From Nitrospirae bacterium GWC2_57_13 (lineage in GTDB: Bacteria; Nitrospirota; UBA9217), in contig MHDZ01000018.1 in NCBI GenBank assembly GCA_001805055.1, positions 44,787 to 88,859 on the forward strand: 44,073 bases of DNA, given 5' to 3'. A program made the position numbers and the translations under genes. Of the stretch, positions 14,889 through 23,828 are shown piece by piece; within the stretch, counting starts at the first letter, position 1, and each line of letters begins with the position of its first letter. The notes beneath the pieces are model-generated. The model saw only the letters and a program-made list of their open reading frames with translations. It was not told where the DNA came from and searched no databases.

Positions 14889-15810
14889 TGGTCTTGATGT
14901 GCCCGGCAATGCTCTTATCCGTCTTTTCCGGCGCAGCGACCTTGTAGATCTTGAGCTTTATCTCCGCAAGATGTTCCAGCGCCGCAACTTCTCCATGTTT
15001 GAACAGTTCCCGGGGCTGGCTGAAATCAGCCCAGTGAATGTGGCCAACCTCAGCCCTCACGATGATATCCGCCTCCTGGAGAATGAGATTATTGAGGTAG
15101 ATGCGCGTCACCGCGTCGGCGCGCAGAATGATGTCGAGGCCTGAACGATCCTCAAAAGGCGCAAGATCGCTCGAAACGTTCACTGCAATGACGATGTCGG
15201 CGCCCATCTCCCGGGCGCAGCGCACGGGCACCCGCTCCACCCATCCCCCGTCGACGAGCAGCATATCGCCGTCCTTTACGGGCGGGAAGATGCCGGGCAG
15301 CGAGCAGCTGGCGCTGACCGCTATGCGAAGCGGACCGCTCGTGTAGATGACCCGCTGCCCGTGCTGGATATCCGTGGCAACGCAGCCAAAAGGGATCGAG
15401 GTGTCCTCGATGGCCATGTCCGGGATCAGAGGATAAATGAATTCCCGGTATTCCTCCTCGGAGATGAAGGCGGGCTTCGTTGCTGTTACGCCCCAGAAGA
15501 ACCCTTTGCGCACAAGGTTCGCCATGTCGGCGAAAAAACCCTGGCGATTGTTCGCAGGCTGCTCGAGACGGCGGATGAACTCCAGCCTAGTCTTTCGGGA
15601 GCGGAAGCTTCGCAGGAACTGCTCCACCCGGTCCATCCAGTACACTGCGTCGGGCCGCGTTGCATAGAGGCCGCCCACAAGGGCCCCCAGGCTGGTCCCG
15701 CAGATCATGTGGATACGGATGCCCGCGTCCTCCAGGACTTTGAGCACACCCAGATGGGCAAGCCCGCGCGCAGCGCCTCCTCCCAGTGCCAGACAAACCT
15801 TCGGTTCCAT
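14836..15810 (-). CDS. Patatin-like phospholipase (RssA/NTE type)
   Basis: A 324-residue serine hydrolase of the patatin family, expected to cleave acyl esters of lipids. It has the oxyanion loop GGGAARGLAHLGVL (about 9-22), the nucleophile elbow GTSLGALVGG, and the catalytic Asp in VDGGWVERVPV. It has no signal peptide, as in RssA-like cytoplasmic members. I chose the ATG at 15808-15810, after GAGGGAG; the frame extends upstream to 15996 but would overlap the DUF2062 gene and adds non-homologous residues. It is the last gene of the lon-thiL-DUF2062-patatin run and overlaps the convergent kinase gene. Substrate is unknown. Confidence 0.9.
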   Translation of the reverse strand: MEPKVCLALGGGAARGLAHLGVLKVLEDAGIRIHMICGTSLGALVGGLYATRPDAVYWMDRVEQFLRSFRSRKTRLEFIRRLEQPANNRQGFFADMANLVRKGFFWGVTATKPAFISEEEYREFIYPLIPDMAIEDTSIPFGCVATDIQHGQRVIYTSGPLRIAVSASCSLPGIFPPVKDGDMLLVDGGWVERVPVRCAREMGADIVIAVNVSSDLAPFEDRSGLDIILRADAVTRIYLNNLILQEADIIVRAEVGHIHWADFSQPRELFKHGEVAALEHLAEIKLKIYKVAAPEKTDKSIAGHIKTIKDKILEKVTGKPKDED

Positions 15811-15947
15811 CAATGCTCCCTCGCATCGTACTTCATACAAGCATATCGAATCAACTATAGCATCCGCACCTTTTTCTGTAAAGGAATTTTCGACTTCAGG
15901 GCACCGGAGGAGAAGAATGAACAACGCCTGACGAGCAGGACCCGCGA

Positions 15948-16406
15948 TCAGGCTGACCGGTCCGGCTCCGTACGCCGGTAGCGGACCACGAGCCAATAGA
16001 ACCCGAAATAGGAAAGGATGCCGCCCACAGCGCCGACAACGAGGGTCCCGGCCACAAAAGGCCAGAGATAGGGCTTTACCACAGTAAAGAGGTCCATAAG
16101 GCCAAGCTCGTTCCAGGCAATCTGCGGTGGTTCGATATCGGCGCCGGTGATCAACAGGCCGAACCAGAGGCAGAAACCGTAGAGCGGGATCATTGTCCAG
16201 GGATTCATCACGAGCGAAGCTGTAATGATTACGAGCTTGCTGAGGCGAAATATCACGGCAATGAGCAGGCAGGTCAGGAAATGAAGACCGATCGTGGGCG
16301 AGAAGGCGATGAACACGCCGAGCCCGAAGGCCAGGGCGAGCCTCTGCGGAGGATCGTCGAGCTGCATGATGGACCGAAGGCGGTCGCGAAAATACGTAAA
16401 CTTCAC
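15948..16406 (-). CDS. DUF2062 membrane protein
   Basis: A 152-residue integral membrane protein with the DUF2062 pattern: a short basic N-terminus, then ALAFGLGVFIAFSPTIGLHF, MNPWTMIPLYGFCLWFG and a C-terminal pair of helices (FVAGTLVVGAVGGILSYFGFY). Three to four membrane segments are visible. The family is widespread and its function is unknown; members often sit near cell-envelope genes. The start is taken at a GTG (16404-16406) with only a weak ribosome site; an internal Met 13 residues on is possible. It lies 60 bases after thiL. Confidence 0.85.
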   Translation of the reverse strand: MKFTYFRDRLRSIMQLDDPPQRLALAFGLGVFIAFSPTIGLHFLTCLLIAVIFRLSKLVIITASLVMNPWTMIPLYGFCLWFGLLITGADIEPPQIAWNELGLMDLFTVVKPYLWPFVAGTLVVGAVGGILSYFGFYWLVVRYRRTEPDRSA

Positions 16407-16466
16407 AGGTTTTCTCTTTCGTTTCTCAATGCCCGGCCCTGTCGGAGATCTTCGGGACCGCCGCCA

Positions 16467-17507
16467 TCAGCGCCTGCGGAAATGGTCATACCCTTTGGGC
16501 GGCAGTTCGGTCCGCCTTCCATCAGTCAGAACGAGCACTGCACCCTTTTTCCGCCTGATGACCCCGATCTCCGAGGCTTCAAGACCAAGTGACCTGAAAG
16601 CCTTGAGCTTTCGCTCCGGAACAGTAAAGAGCAGCTCATAGTCCTCGCCCCCCGACAGGGCATGATCGCGAGGGGTTGTCGCGATCTGCCTGCTGTTCTG
16701 CAGAAGGTCCGCTGAGAGTGGTATAGCGTCTGCATATATCTCGGCGCCCACGCCGCTCTCTTCACAAATGTGGAGCAGGTCCGACGAGAGACCATCGCTC
16801 ACGTCGATCAGGGACGATGCGCAGCGAGCGCGGGCAAGAGAACGCCCCTCAGCCACACGCGGCTCCGGCCGCAGGTGTTTCCTGATCAGCCTGCCTTCTC
16901 CTGCGCCGTAGCGGCCTGATCCGGCATTCCCGCTGCAACGACCAGAGCGTGATCCCTTCCGGGAACGCTTCCGGAGCAGCGCCAGGCCCGCAGCGGAATC
17001 TCCGAGCGTTCCGGTCACGAAAATCCGGTCTCCCGGCCGCGCCCCTGAGCGCGGCAGCAGCGCGTTCTTTTCCGACTCCCCGAGCACCGTGATGCTGACG
17101 ACCAGGTCCTTCCGTGATGCGCACGTGTCGCCGCCGGCGATCAGACAGCCGTGGATGCGGGCCAGGGTGTCAAAGCCGCGATAAAATTCAGTCATGTCGT
17201 CAACGGAAAACGCCGCGGGAATGCCGAGCGAAATGAGGCAGAAACGGGGAATGCCGCCCATGGCCGCGATATCACTGATGTTCACTGCAGCGGATTTCCA
17301 TCCCAGGGAATAGGGGTCGGTAAGTGCCAGGTCAAAGTGCACGCCTTCCAGAAGCATGTCCGTCGTTGCCAGAAGCGTCCTGGACGGTGCAATGCGGAGC
17401 GCCGCGGCGTCGTCTCCGATACCGAGAAGCATGCGCGGAGAAGGGCGGGAGAAGGATTTCCGTATCTTGCTGATCAGGCCGAATTCGCCGAGTTCCGACA
17501 GTTTCAT
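16467..17507 (-). CDS. thiL: Thiamine-monophosphate kinase
   Basis: Phosphorylates thiamine monophosphate to the diphosphate, the last step of cofactor synthesis. The 346 residues carry GIGDDAAAL, TTDMLLEGVHFD, GGDTCAS, GTLGDSAAGLALL, DVSDGLSSDLLHI and SGGEDYELLF. Start is ATG at 17505-17507, MKLSELGEFGLI being the typical N-terminus; the long upstream extension to 17822 is unlikely because it overlaps lon. An unusual Arg/Ser/Gly-rich stretch of about 25 residues (KGSRSGRCSGNAGSGRYG) follows GLALLRK, where most family members have a short linker. It is probably a lineage-specific loop. Confidence 0.94.
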   Translation of the reverse strand: MKLSELGEFGLISKIRKSFSRPSPRMLLGIGDDAAALRIAPSRTLLATTDMLLEGVHFDLALTDPYSLGWKSAAVNISDIAAMGGIPRFCLISLGIPAAFSVDDMTEFYRGFDTLARIHGCLIAGGDTCASRKDLVVSITVLGESEKNALLPRSGARPGDRIFVTGTLGDSAAGLALLRKRSRKGSRSGRCSGNAGSGRYGAGEGRLIRKHLRPEPRVAEGRSLARARCASSLIDVSDGLSSDLLHICEESGVGAEIYADAIPLSADLLQNSRQIATTPRDHALSGGEDYELLFTVPERKLKAFRSLGLEASEIGVIRRKKGAVLVLTDGRRTELPPKGYDHFRRR

Positions 17508-17661
17508 GTAGCGTCGTCTTTCGCGGGTCACTAACGACACCCGTCTCATCAGAGGATAACGGAGCCGTGGCAGTATAGAATGCCATTGCCGAACCACGGA
17601 ACGGGCATCATAACCTCTTCCTTTTTTTACCGCTCCTATGGAGCCCCTTCGGCATCCCGCC

Positions 17662-17735
17662 TGTCCCGCTTGCGGGGACATGTCGGGACTTGAACAACGC
17701 GACATCCCGCCGTCCCGCGCGAAGCACGGGACGGC
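17662..17735. repeat. CGGGAC palindromes in the lon-thiL gap
   Basis: Two small hairpins: TGTCCCGC/GCGGGGACA at 17662-17680, and GCCGTCCCG (17709-17717) with CGGGACGGC (17727-17735) around a nine-base loop. The second lies eight bases beyond the lon stop but has no T-run. They look like dispersed palindromic repeats and may slow read-through into thiL. Confidence 0.65.
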
Positions 17736-17742
17736 CGCGGGG

Positions 17743-20154
17743 TCAGTGCGTTGCCCGCGAACTTCCGGCGAGCTTCCTGGAGGGCTTGCTGGCCGGCTTG
17801 CTCTTCCTGAGCGCCGCGGCAATCACGTCGTCCATCGTCTCGACAAAAACGAACTTCATCTCCTTGCGGATGTTCTTCGGTATGTCTTCCAGGTCCTTCT
17901 CGTTCTGTTTCGGAATGATGACGGTCTTGATGCCTGCCCGCCTCGCTGCCAGGGTCTTTTCCTTCAGCCCGCCGATGGGCAGGACCCGTCCCCGGAGGGT
18001 CACTTCGCCTGTCATGGCCAGGTCCTTGCGCACCGGCGTGTTCGTAAAGACCGACGCTAGCGCCGTGGCCATGGTTACGCCCGCCGAGGGACCGTCCTTG
18101 GGGATAGCGCCGGCCGGAACGTGTATGTGCACGTCCGTCTTCCCCAGAAGGTCGTCATGGATGCCGAGCACCTTGGCGCGCGAACGGACATAAGTAAGCG
18201 CCGCATGGGCGGACTCTTTCATCACGTCGCCCAGATGGCCGGTAAGGGTCAGGGTGCCCTTCCCGCGCATGGTGGTGGCCTCGATATAAAGAATATCGCC
18301 GCCCGACTCGGTCCAGGCAAGCCCGGTCACGACGCCGATCTCGTCCTTCTCCCGTTCCGCCTCGGGCAGGTACTTGACCACGCCCAGGAATTTGTGGAGA
18401 TTCGGCGGAGTGATCGATATCCGCTCGGTCTCACCTTCGGCCACCTTCCGCGCCACCTTGCGGCAGAGGTGGGCGAGCTCGCGCTCAAGGTTCCGGACGC
18501 CGGCTTCGCGCGTGTACTGTGCGATGACCTGAAGCACTGTCTTGTCCGGAATCTCGATGTTTTTTTCCGTGATGCCGTGTTCCTTCAGCTGCCGGGGAAT
18601 GAGATAGCTCGTAGCGATGCCGAGCTTCTCCTGCTCCGTGTACCCCGACAGGTAGATGACCTCCATGCGGTCCCGGAGCGGCGATGGTATGGGATCGGTC
18701 ATGTTGGCCGTGGTGATGAACATCACGCTCGAGAGATCAAAGGGCAGCCCGATATAGTGGTCGCTGAACGCGTTGTTCTGCTCCGGATCGAGCACTTCGA
18801 GCAGTGCCGCCGAGGGGTCGCCGCGGAAATCAGCGCCGATCTTGTCCACCTCGTCGAGCATGAAGACGGGATTGTTGTACCCCGCTGTCTTGATGCCCTG
18901 TATGATCCTGCCGGGCAATGCGCCCACATAGGTCCTGCGATGACCGCGTATCTCCGCTTCGTCGCGCACACCGCCCAGGGAAATACGCACGAACTCGCGG
19001 CCCAGGGAGCGCGCAATGGACTTGCCGAGCGAGGTCTTTCCCACGCCCGGGGGCCCCACGAAGCAGAGGATCGGCCCCTTCATCTTATCTTTCAGTTTTC
19101 TCACCGAAAGATACTCGATGATCCGTTCCTTTACTTTTTCCAGGTCGTAATGATCTTCATCGAGGATCCTGGCTGCCGCCTTGAGGTCAAGATTGTCCTT
19201 TGTGGATTTGCTCCAGGGGAGCTCCGAGAGCCATTCGATATAGGTCCTGGTCATGGAGGCCTCGGCAGCGTCGGGATGCATCCGTTCAAGCCGCCGGAGC
19301 TGCTTATCCGCCTCCTTCTCGGCCTTATCGGGCATCTTCGCCGCCTTGATCTTGTCGCGCAGCTCCCGCATGTCCTCGGAGCGGTCATCGGTCTCGCCCA
19401 GTTCCCGCTGGATGGCCTTGAGCTGTTCACGCAGGAAGTATTCGCGCTGTGTCTTGTCGATCTCGCCGCGCACGTCGGCCTGGATCTTCTGCTGCATCGA
19501 CAGCAGCTCGATCTCCTTGCCCAGCGCTTCGTTGATGCGCTTGATCCGCTGCACCGGGTCGGTTATCTCAAGGGTCTCCTGGGCCTGCTCCACCTTGAGT
19601 CCCATGTTCGCCACGGCAAGATCGGCCAGCTTGCCGGGGTCATCGACATTCTCGATGACCACCATGATATCGGGGAGGATCACCTTGCCGAAGGAGACGA
19701 GCTTCTCAAGCTGCTCCTTCACGTTCCGCATGAGGGCTTCGGTCTCGATGGAGACCGAGGCAGGCGACTCGGGAAAATGCTTGATCTCTACCTGATAGAA
19801 GGGCTCCTTCTGAAGAAATTTTACGGTCCGGGCCCGGGCGACCCCCTGGACGAGGATCTTGATGCGTCCGTCAGGCAGCTTGAGCATGCGCATGATCACG
19901 CCCACCGTTCCCATCGTATAGAGATCCGAAGGCGAAGGATTCTCGACGTTCACGTCCTTCTGGGAGGTGAGAAAGATCATCCTGTTGCCCTCAAGGGCCA
20001 CCTCGATGGCCTTGATGGACATCTCGCGGCCCACGAAGAGGGGCAGCACCATGTAGGGGAACACCACGATGTCCCTGATAGGGAGCAGCGGCAGTTTCTT
20101 CGGGATCTCTATGGACTGTTGAAGGTCCGTCTGTTTCATCTCTGTTTTAGCCAA
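17743..20154 (-). CDS. lon: ATP-dependent protease Lon
   Basis: Cytoplasmic AAA+ serine protease that degrades misfolded and regulatory proteins. The 803 residues show the N-terminal substrate domain ([23 protein letters not shown]), Walker [10 protein letters not shown], Walker [11 protein letters not shown], and the proteolytic dyad: Ser690 in KDGPSAG and Lys733 in GGLKEK. Length and order are standard. Start is a TTG at 20152-20154 behind GAGGAGG with a five-base spacer; an ATG five codons on lacks such a site. A basic, Ser-rich tail ends the protein. A good promoter lies just upstream. Confidence 0.97.
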   Translation of the reverse strand: MAKTEMKQTDLQQSIEIPKKLPLLPIRDIVVFPYMVLPLFVGREMSIKAIEVALEGNRMIFLTSQKDVNVENPSPSDLYTMGTVGVIMRMLKLPDGRIKILVQGVARARTVKFLQKEPFYQVEIKHFPESPASVSIETEALMRNVKEQLEKLVSFGKVILPDIMVVIENVDDPGKLADLAVANMGLKVEQAQETLEITDPVQRIKRINEALGKEIELLSMQQKIQADVRGEIDKTQREYFLREQLKAIQRELGETDDRSEDMRELRDKIKAAKMPDKAEKEADKQLRRLERMHPDAAEASMTRTYIEWLSELPWSKSTKDNLDLKAAARILDEDHYDLEKVKERIIEYLSVRKLKDKMKGPILCFVGPPGVGKTSLGKSIARSLGREFVRISLGGVRDEAEIRGHRRTYVGALPGRIIQGIKTAGYNNPVFMLDEVDKIGADFRGDPSAALLEVLDPEQNNAFSDHYIGLPFDLSSVMFITTANMTDPIPSPLRDRMEVIYLSGYTEQEKLGIATSYLIPRQLKEHGITEKNIEIPDKTVLQVIAQYTREAGVRNLERELAHLCRKVARKVAEGETERISITPPNLHKFLGVVKYLPEAEREKDEIGVVTGLAWTESGGDILYIEATTMRGKGTLTLTGHLGDVMKESAHAALTYVRSRAKVLGIHDDLLGKTDVHIHVPAGAIPKDGPSAGVTMATALASVFTNTPVRKDLAMTGEVTLRGRVLPIGGLKEKTLAARRAGIKTVIIPKQNEKDLEDIPKNIRKEMKFVFVETMDDVIAAALRKSKPASKPSRKLAGSSRATH

Positions 20155-20188
20155 ACCGTCCTCCTCGCTGCCGTTGCGAAATAAACAG

Positions 20189-20217
20189 ATTATACCGTTT
20201 TTCCGGCGAACAAGCAA
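20189..20217 (-). promoter_or_regulatory. Sigma70-type promoter of lon
   Basis: Minus-strand TATAAT (20189-20194) and TTGCTT (20212-20217) have a 17-base spacer. The start point would be about 28 bases before the TTG codon. No CIRCE element or sigma32-like promoter is evident. Confidence 0.75.
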
Positions 20218-20500
20218 CTGCCCCTGTTTATCGTCAAAGGAGCAGAAGTTACTCTACCGTTGCATAAAAAGAGCCGCTCATGAGGAGGCGGGTGTGCTGG
20301 AAGCCCTTTTAGAGCGATACCATAGTGAAGCGCATCTTTTCCAGAAGAACGCCTGCGGGAAGGCACATCCCGTGCACTCCTGCCGATGCCGCTTTTCCCA
20401 ATATTCATCGCATTCTAAAAAGGCTGGAAGCATGCCTGCCTCCGGAAATCTGCAACTATACCGGCTATATATATATGTAGTGCCCGGGACCAGCCCGTTG
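20218..20500. other. Intergenic stretch with no visible gene
   Basis: Between the lon promoter and the 3' end of galU. I see a TATATATATA run near 20468 but no coding region, no clear terminator and no heptamer repeat. Short open frames here are not supported by a ribosome site or recognisable motif. Confidence 0.6.
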
Positions 20501-21370
20501 TCAGATTTTCAACGACTGGAGATACTCCTTGAATGCAGCGCCGAACTCCTCGTTTCGCAGCCCGAACTGGACCGTGGCTTTCAAAAAACCGAGCTTGTCT
20601 CCGGCATCGTGCCGGTCTCCCTTGAAAAGATAGGCGTAGACCGGCTGTTTCTCCATCAGCAGCCTGATCCCGTCGGTAAGCTGTATCTCCCCTCCCTTGC
20701 CCGGCTTGGTGTTTTCAAGGGCGGTGAATATCTCCGGCGTCAGGATATACCTGCCGATGATAGCAAGGTTCGAGGGCGCGTCCTCAGGGGCCGGCTTCTC
20801 CACAACGCCGCGCACCTCATACACCCGGTCGTCGACCTTCCTGCCGTCGATCACGCCGTACTGGCTGACTTCGGAACGGGAAACCTCCTGGATCGCCAGG
20901 ATCGAAAAGGGGTATTTCTGGTACACTTCCATCATCTGTTTGAGCGCCGGCACCTCGGAATCAATAATATCGTCGCCCAGCAGCACGGCAAAAGGATCGT
21001 CACCAACGACCCGCCGTGCCGTCAACACGGCATGGCCGAGGCCGAGAGCTTTTTTCTGGCGTACATAGCAAAAGGTCACCATCTCGGCGATACGCTGCAC
21101 CTCGGTCAGGAGCGCATGCTTGCCCTTGGCCTTCAGGTCTTCCTCGAGTTCAAAGGCCACATCAAAGTGGTCTTCAATGGCCCGCTTTCCCCTGCCCGTC
21201 ACGAGCACCACCTCTTCGATGCCCGAAGCGACTGCCTCTTCCACCACGTACTGGATGAGCGGCTTGTCCACCAGGTTGAGCATCTCCTTGGGCGAGGCCT
21301 TGGTGGCAGGCAGGAACCGCGTCCCGAAACCCGCAGCGGGAAACACGGCCTTGGTGATCATCTTCGGCAT
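20501..21370 (-). CDS. galU: UTP-glucose-1-phosphate uridylyltransferase
   Basis: Makes UDP-glucose from UTP and glucose 1-phosphate for envelope polysaccharides. The 289 residues begin with the nucleotidyltransferase loop VFPAAGFGTRFLPATKASPKEML and contain GRGKRAIEDHFD, LGDDIID, VVEKPAPEDAPSNLAI, GGEIQLTDGI and the C-terminal GDRHDAGDKLGFL. Length is normal. The ATG at 21368-21370 follows AAGGAGT. It ends the minus-strand mlaE-mlaF-mlaD-galU run, with a palindromic repeat between mlaD and galU, so it may be partly uncoupled. Confidence 0.95.
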   Translation of the reverse strand: MPKMITKAVFPAAGFGTRFLPATKASPKEMLNLVDKPLIQYVVEEAVASGIEEVVLVTGRGKRAIEDHFDVAFELEEDLKAKGKHALLTEVQRIAEMVTFCYVRQKKALGLGHAVLTARRVVGDDPFAVLLGDDIIDSEVPALKQMMEVYQKYPFSILAIQEVSRSEVSQYGVIDGRKVDDRVYEVRGVVEKPAPEDAPSNLAIIGRYILTPEIFTALENTKPGKGGEIQLTDGIRLLMEKQPVYAYLFKGDRHDAGDKLGFLKATVQFGLRNEEFGAAFKEYLQSLKI

Positions 21371-21388
21371 TCAAGGACTCCTTTACAC

Positions 21389-21423
21389 GGGACAGTCCCC
21401 CTCGAACCAAAGGGGACTGTCCC
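21389..21423. repeat. GGGACAGTCCCC palindrome, copy B
   Basis: GGGACAGTCCCC (21389-21400), an eleven-base spacer, then AGGGGACTGTCCC (21411-21423). The loop, read on the minus strand (TTTGGTTCGAG), matches copy A at 1931-1965, so the element is inverted relative to it. It lies 18 bases from the galU ATG, in the mlaD-galU gap. Confidence 0.85.
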
Positions 21424-21447
21424 TATTCTTATCCCGCTAAACGCCTG

Positions 21448-22860
21448 CTATTTCCCCGGGATCGGCATGCTCCCGAGCAGATACTTAAGGTCATCATCAT
21501 CGAAGCGGATCCCCAGCCCGGCAAAGCCGCTGGCCCGTCCGGAATTCAGGAAGTTGTCATACCCTGCGTTCAGGAAGACCACACTGCTGAACTGATAGGC
21601 GAGCGAAGCCTTCATGTGGGTATTCTCGTTGCCCGGTTCCGTACTGTTGAAATTCCATGCGTCGAGGCTGAATTTTATCTTGTCGCTGAAGAGAAAGTAA
21701 TCGGCCCCGACGCCGCCCCGCGATTCGATCAGGCCCACGCGGGCAGCAAGGTTGCCCCAGCGCTTCGCGAACATGACGCTGAAGCGGAGGCGGTCCTCGT
21801 AGGTCTCACTCACCGTGGTTGTGCCCGGCGGCGTGGCCACGGCCTCCGAGCGAGTATATTTCGCGTAGGGATCTGAGATAATTTCAAGAACATAATACTT
21901 GTCCATCCGGGGCTTCAGCTCCAGAGTGAAATAGCTCTTGGCATCGGGAAACATATACTCGCTCCGGAACCCGATGATGGTCTTCGTACGCTCAAGCCGC
22001 GCAGTCATATCTCCGATCCCGCGTGCCGCAGTCTCGATGCTGTTGTACATGCCGTCGTCGTTCACCAGCTTGCCGAGCGTGCCCTCGCCGCGCTCCACCT
22101 TCTTCGTCACGTTCTCGATCGAGGCCAGGGCCAACTCGGCGCTCCGCGAGGCTTCCCGCGCGTTCTCCAGGGATACCCTGAGATTGTCGCGGTTTTCGTT
22201 CACCACGGCGTTCAGGCTCGCCACCAGCTCGTTCATGCGCATGACAAGCTCGCCCCCGTCGCTGCGAAGGGTATGGGAAAAATCCCGGATGTTCGACATG
22301 GACCCCCGCAGATCGGCGAGAATGTCTTCCATGGAGCGCGCTCCCCGCTCGCTGCCGAAGACCTGGCTGAGCGAACCCGTCACCTGCTTGATGTCGTCGG
22401 AGATGGCGGAGAGCTGGTTGATGAGCTTGTCCACGTCGCTCGGCGACACGGTGACCGCGATCTCCTCCTTGTTCTGGTAATACTCGAAGCTGGCGCCATG
22501 GGGATTCGATCCCGGGCCACGATCAGGAATGATCTCCACATATTTCTCGCCGAGCAGACCCAGGGTCTTGATCATGGCACGGGAGCCGCGGATGATGCGC
22601 ACCTCGGGCTTGATCCGCAGGGTCAACCGCGCCCTGCTGTCAACCAGCTCCACCAGCTCCACCGTCCCGATCTGAACCCCTGCCATGCGTACGGCCGCTT
22701 TGGCGTCGAGGCCTGCCACAGAATCGAATACGGCGATGATCGTATACCCTTTTTTCTCGCCGAACTCGTATTTACCCACGGCAAAGGTCATCCAGAGCAG
22801 CGTGATCGATCCGACGAAGACCAGAAGCCCCACCTTCGCCTCTGCGCTCAGCTTGTACAT
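21448..22860 (-). CDS. mlaD: MlaD/MCE-family lipid-transfer protein with C-terminal strand-rich domain
   Basis: Substrate-binding subunit of a lipid ABC transporter working between the two membranes. The 470 residues have an N-terminal anchor (VGLLVFVGSITLLWMTFAVG), one MCE domain (about 38-118: FDSVAGLDAKAAVRMAGVQIGTV and TLGLLGEKYVEII), then a helical stretch (about 140-290) typical of MCE needles. The C-terminal 170 residues alternate hydrophobic and polar residues (YFTLELKPRMDKYYVLEI, KFSLDAWNF, MKASLAYQF, FAGLGIRFDD) like an outer-membrane-type beta domain, much longer than E. coli MlaD. This could span to the outer membrane. Start ATG 22858-22860 follows AAGGAG. It is downstream of mlaE and mlaF. 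Confidence 0.9.
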   Translation of the reverse strand: MYKLSAEAKVGLLVFVGSITLLWMTFAVGKYEFGEKKGYTIIAVFDSVAGLDAKAAVRMAGVQIGTVELVELVDSRARLTLRIKPEVRIIRGSRAMIKTLGLLGEKYVEIIPDRGPGSNPHGASFEYYQNKEEIAVTVSPSDVDKLINQLSAISDDIKQVTGSLSQVFGSERGARSMEDILADLRGSMSNIRDFSHTLRSDGGELVMRMNELVASLNAVVNENRDNLRVSLENAREASRSAELALASIENVTKKVERGEGTLGKLVNDDGMYNSIETAARGIGDMTARLERTKTIIGFRSEYMFPDAKSYFTLELKPRMDKYYVLEIISDPYAKYTRSEAVATPPGTTTVSETYEDRLRFSVMFAKRWGNLAARVGLIESRGGVGADYFLFSDKIKFSLDAWNFNSTEPGNENTHMKASLAYQFSSVVFLNAGYDNFLNSGRASGFAGLGIRFDDDDLKYLLGSMPIPGK

Positions 22861-22898
22861 TCTCGCTCCTTGCCCGAAAAAACGCTCATCCTGAATTC

Positions 22899-23026
22899 CG
22901 CAGGTGGACGCAGATACCTGCGGATAAAATCAAAGCATTTGCCTGTTGTTGATCCTCACCGGCAAGATGATTTCCAAGTGCTTTTCCCGTTTTTAAAATT
23001 CGCATCAATTCGCGTTCCTTCGCGGC
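22899..23026. repeat. CGCAGAT/GCGGAT decamer-type repeat in the mlaF-mlaD gap
   Basis: At 22899-22930 the units CCGCAGGTGGA, CGCAGATACCT and GCGGATAAAAT follow each other; at about 22995-23026 a related series (AATTCGCATC, AATTCGCGTT, CCTTCGCGGC) lies in the opposite sense. They resemble the other degenerate short repeats of this window. The gap 22861-23071 holds no gene although it separates two subunits of one transporter. Confidence 0.55.
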
Positions 23027-23071
23027 TACGTGCCGTATTTCGGCTCATTCGTTCACCCGCCGCGGGAGCGA

Positions 23072-23824
23072 CTACTCCGCCGTGATCGGGCCCACGGCGC
23101 TCCCGGTGATGAACTGACGCACGATGGGATTTTCCGTGTTCCTGATCTCGTCAGGCGTGCCGGTCTCGAGTATCTCGCCCTTATACAGCATGGCAATGCG
23201 GTCCGAGATCTTATAGGCGCTCTGCATATCGTGCGTGATGGCGACTGACGTGACGCCCAGCTTCTTTCTGAGATCGATGATCAGGTCGTTGATCGCGTCC
23301 GCCATGATCGGATCAAGGCCCGTTGTCGGCTCGTCGTACAGGATGATCCCCGGCTCCATGGCGATGGCCCGCGCGAGGCCGACCCGTTTTTTCATACCGC
23401 CTGAAAGGTCCGCCGGCATCTTGTCCTCCACGCCCTTGAGGCCCACCAGCTCCAGTTTCTCCGTGGCAATGACCCGGACCTCTTCATCGGACATCTTTGT
23501 ATGCTGCTTCAGGGCGAAGCCCACGTTCTCCCAGACCGTGAGCGAGTCGAAAAGCGCTGCAAGCTGGAAAAGCATGCCGAACTTCTTTCGCATCTCGTTC
23601 AGCCCTTCCCCTTTGAGAGAGCTGATCTCCTGGCCGTCTATGACCACCTTCCCCTTATCGGGAAACAGCAGGCCGATGATATGCTTCAAGAGCACGCTCT
23701 TGCCGCTGCCGCTGCCGCCGATGACGGTCATGCTCTCGCCCTTCTCCACCGTCAGGTTCGCGCCGCGCAGGACATGATGGCTTCCGAAGCTCTTATGCAC
23801 ATTCTGTATCTCGATCATGCCCAT
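23072..23824 (-). CDS. mlaF: MlaF-type lipid ABC transporter ATPase
   Basis: The ATPase that drives MlaE/MlaD lipid transport. The 250 residues show Walker A GGSGSGKSVLLKHIIG, the Q-loop FQLAALFDSLTVWENVGF, the signature LSGGMKKRVGLARAIA, Walker B GIILYDEPTTGLDP and the switch ITHDMQS. The GMKKR variant of the signature is characteristic of MlaF. I chose the ATG at 23822-23824, four bases after the mlaE stop with GGTGA before it; a second ATG two codons on is also possible. Translation is likely coupled to mlaE. Confidence 0.95.
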   Translation of the reverse strand: MGMIEIQNVHKSFGSHHVLRGANLTVEKGESMTVIGGSGSGKSVLLKHIIGLLFPDKGKVVIDGQEISSLKGEGLNEMRKKFGMLFQLAALFDSLTVWENVGFALKQHTKMSDEEVRVIATEKLELVGLKGVEDKMPADLSGGMKKRVGLARAIAMEPGIILYDEPTTGLDPIMADAINDLIIDLRKKLGVTSVAITHDMQSAYKISDRIAMLYKGEILETGTPDEIRNTENPIVRQFITGSAVGPITAE

Positions 23825-23828
23825 GGCG

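Noticed and set aside
18121-20184. 687-codon open frame on the plus strand opposite lon
   Set aside because: It mirrors the lon reading frame, is rich in His/Leu/Asp typical of antisense shadows, and has no ribosome site or recognisable motif.
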